From Trichostrongylus colubriformis (Eukaryota > Nematoda > Chromadorea > Rhabditida > Trichostrongylidae): a stretch of DNA of 64,000 nucleotides. The notes under the pieces are model-generated. The model was not told the DNA's origin. It made no database searches and saw only the letters and a list, made by a program, of their open reading frames with translations. Positions 63,628-64,000 of this stretch are shown here, in pieces; within the stretch, counting starts at the first letter, position 1; each line of letters opens with the position of its first letter. The position numbers and the translations under genes were made by a program. The stretch lies in NCBI GenBank assembly GCA_963978905.1, contig OZ022258.1:52374591-52438590 (forward strand). Direction: 5' to 3'.

Positions 63628-64000
63628 AGGAAGTGTTTTGGAAGGTTTTGTACTGGGAAAAGTCTCCACTGTGCGATTCATTTCTAAGTTTTTTTTTTCT
63701 ATATAAACACTGCTAGAAGCTGAACTCTCCCAAAATTGGAAAATGCTCCCAGGCAAGGGAATCCTGGATAAGATCGAATCGAATCGGAGGCCATGTAAGC
63801 GTCACCACTATCCTTTGCCTCTATTTCTCCTGATTTGGCATTCGGGGCAGACACTTGAGGAAATGACACAACTAAATATCATATGAAGAAATCACATAAA
63901 TAACCTTTCGTAAGCATAATGGTAGAGACAACAGATATTCCCTAATGGGTACTGGACTACCATGGTAACAACCACGCTTAATCGTTCAGAGAATGTCATT

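Noticed and set aside
1..64000. Bacterial-type systems (CRISPR, operons, phage)
   Set aside because: Intron structure, TA-flanked transposons and metazoan receptor domains show nuclear animal DNA; no spaced repeats or operon layout.

Overview
Eukaryotic DNA, almost certainly a nematode and most likely a clade V (strongylid/hookworm-like) species. The grounds are compact exons with TTTCAG-type acceptors and GTAAG/GTGAG donors, a ROS1/ROL-3-type receptor, a very short 3' UTR on one gene, and a dense load of mariner, Tc1/maT and MITE insertions. The species assignment is inference. No operons, CRISPR arrays, rRNA genes or credible intact tRNA genes were seen.

Region 1 (about 0.5-23.8 kb, possibly to 31.8 kb, minus strand): the 5' part of one large receptor gene. 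Splicing by hand gives, in order, a Cys-rich N-terminus, two FnIII domains, a six-bladed YWTD-like propeller, one FnIII, a second propeller, one FnIII and a third propeller. Most splice phases agree from exon to exon. This is the ectodomain plan of ROS1/Sevenless, whose C. elegans member is ROL-3. The membrane-proximal FnIII domains, TM segment and kinase would lie beyond the left edge. The introns carry mariner elements, several MITE families, a SINE and a LINE relic.

Region 2 (24-40 kb): mostly transposon-rich intergenic DNA or receptor intron 1. It holds one small plus-strand gene at 34.09-35.0 kb with a TATA box, four exons and a poly(A) signal 3 nt after the stop. It also holds two long-TIR elements, a near-complete mariner with broken frames, a SINE with a perfect 14-bp target duplication, and a perfect 22-bp-stem hairpin.

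Region 3 (40.3-54.4 kb, minus strand): a rhodopsin-family (peptide-type) GPCR gene. Exons for TM1, TM2, part of TM3, TM4, TM5, ICL3, TM6 and TM7 plus tail join in phase. TM3 is the weak point: only 17 nt separate it from the TM2 exon, it hits a stop just after the WLTT motif, and a 1-kb inverted-repeat transposon begins about 14 nt further on. No DRY motif was found, so this copy may be a null allele, a pseudogene or misassembled. The 6.7-kb intron 1 holds a DD37D (maT) transposon and a palindromic element made of two mirror-image mariner 3' ends.

Region 4 (54.4-64 kb): gene-poor, with Tc1-type MITEs, two copies of the recurring ~420-bp MITE family and a truncated mariner.

The most noteworthy items are the new tRNA-derived SINE family (two full copies with perfect 14-bp TSDs and several truncated ones), the palindromic mariner derivative, the damaged GPCR TM3, and a dibasic KREKR site in the third region of the ROS/ROL-3-like ectodomain.
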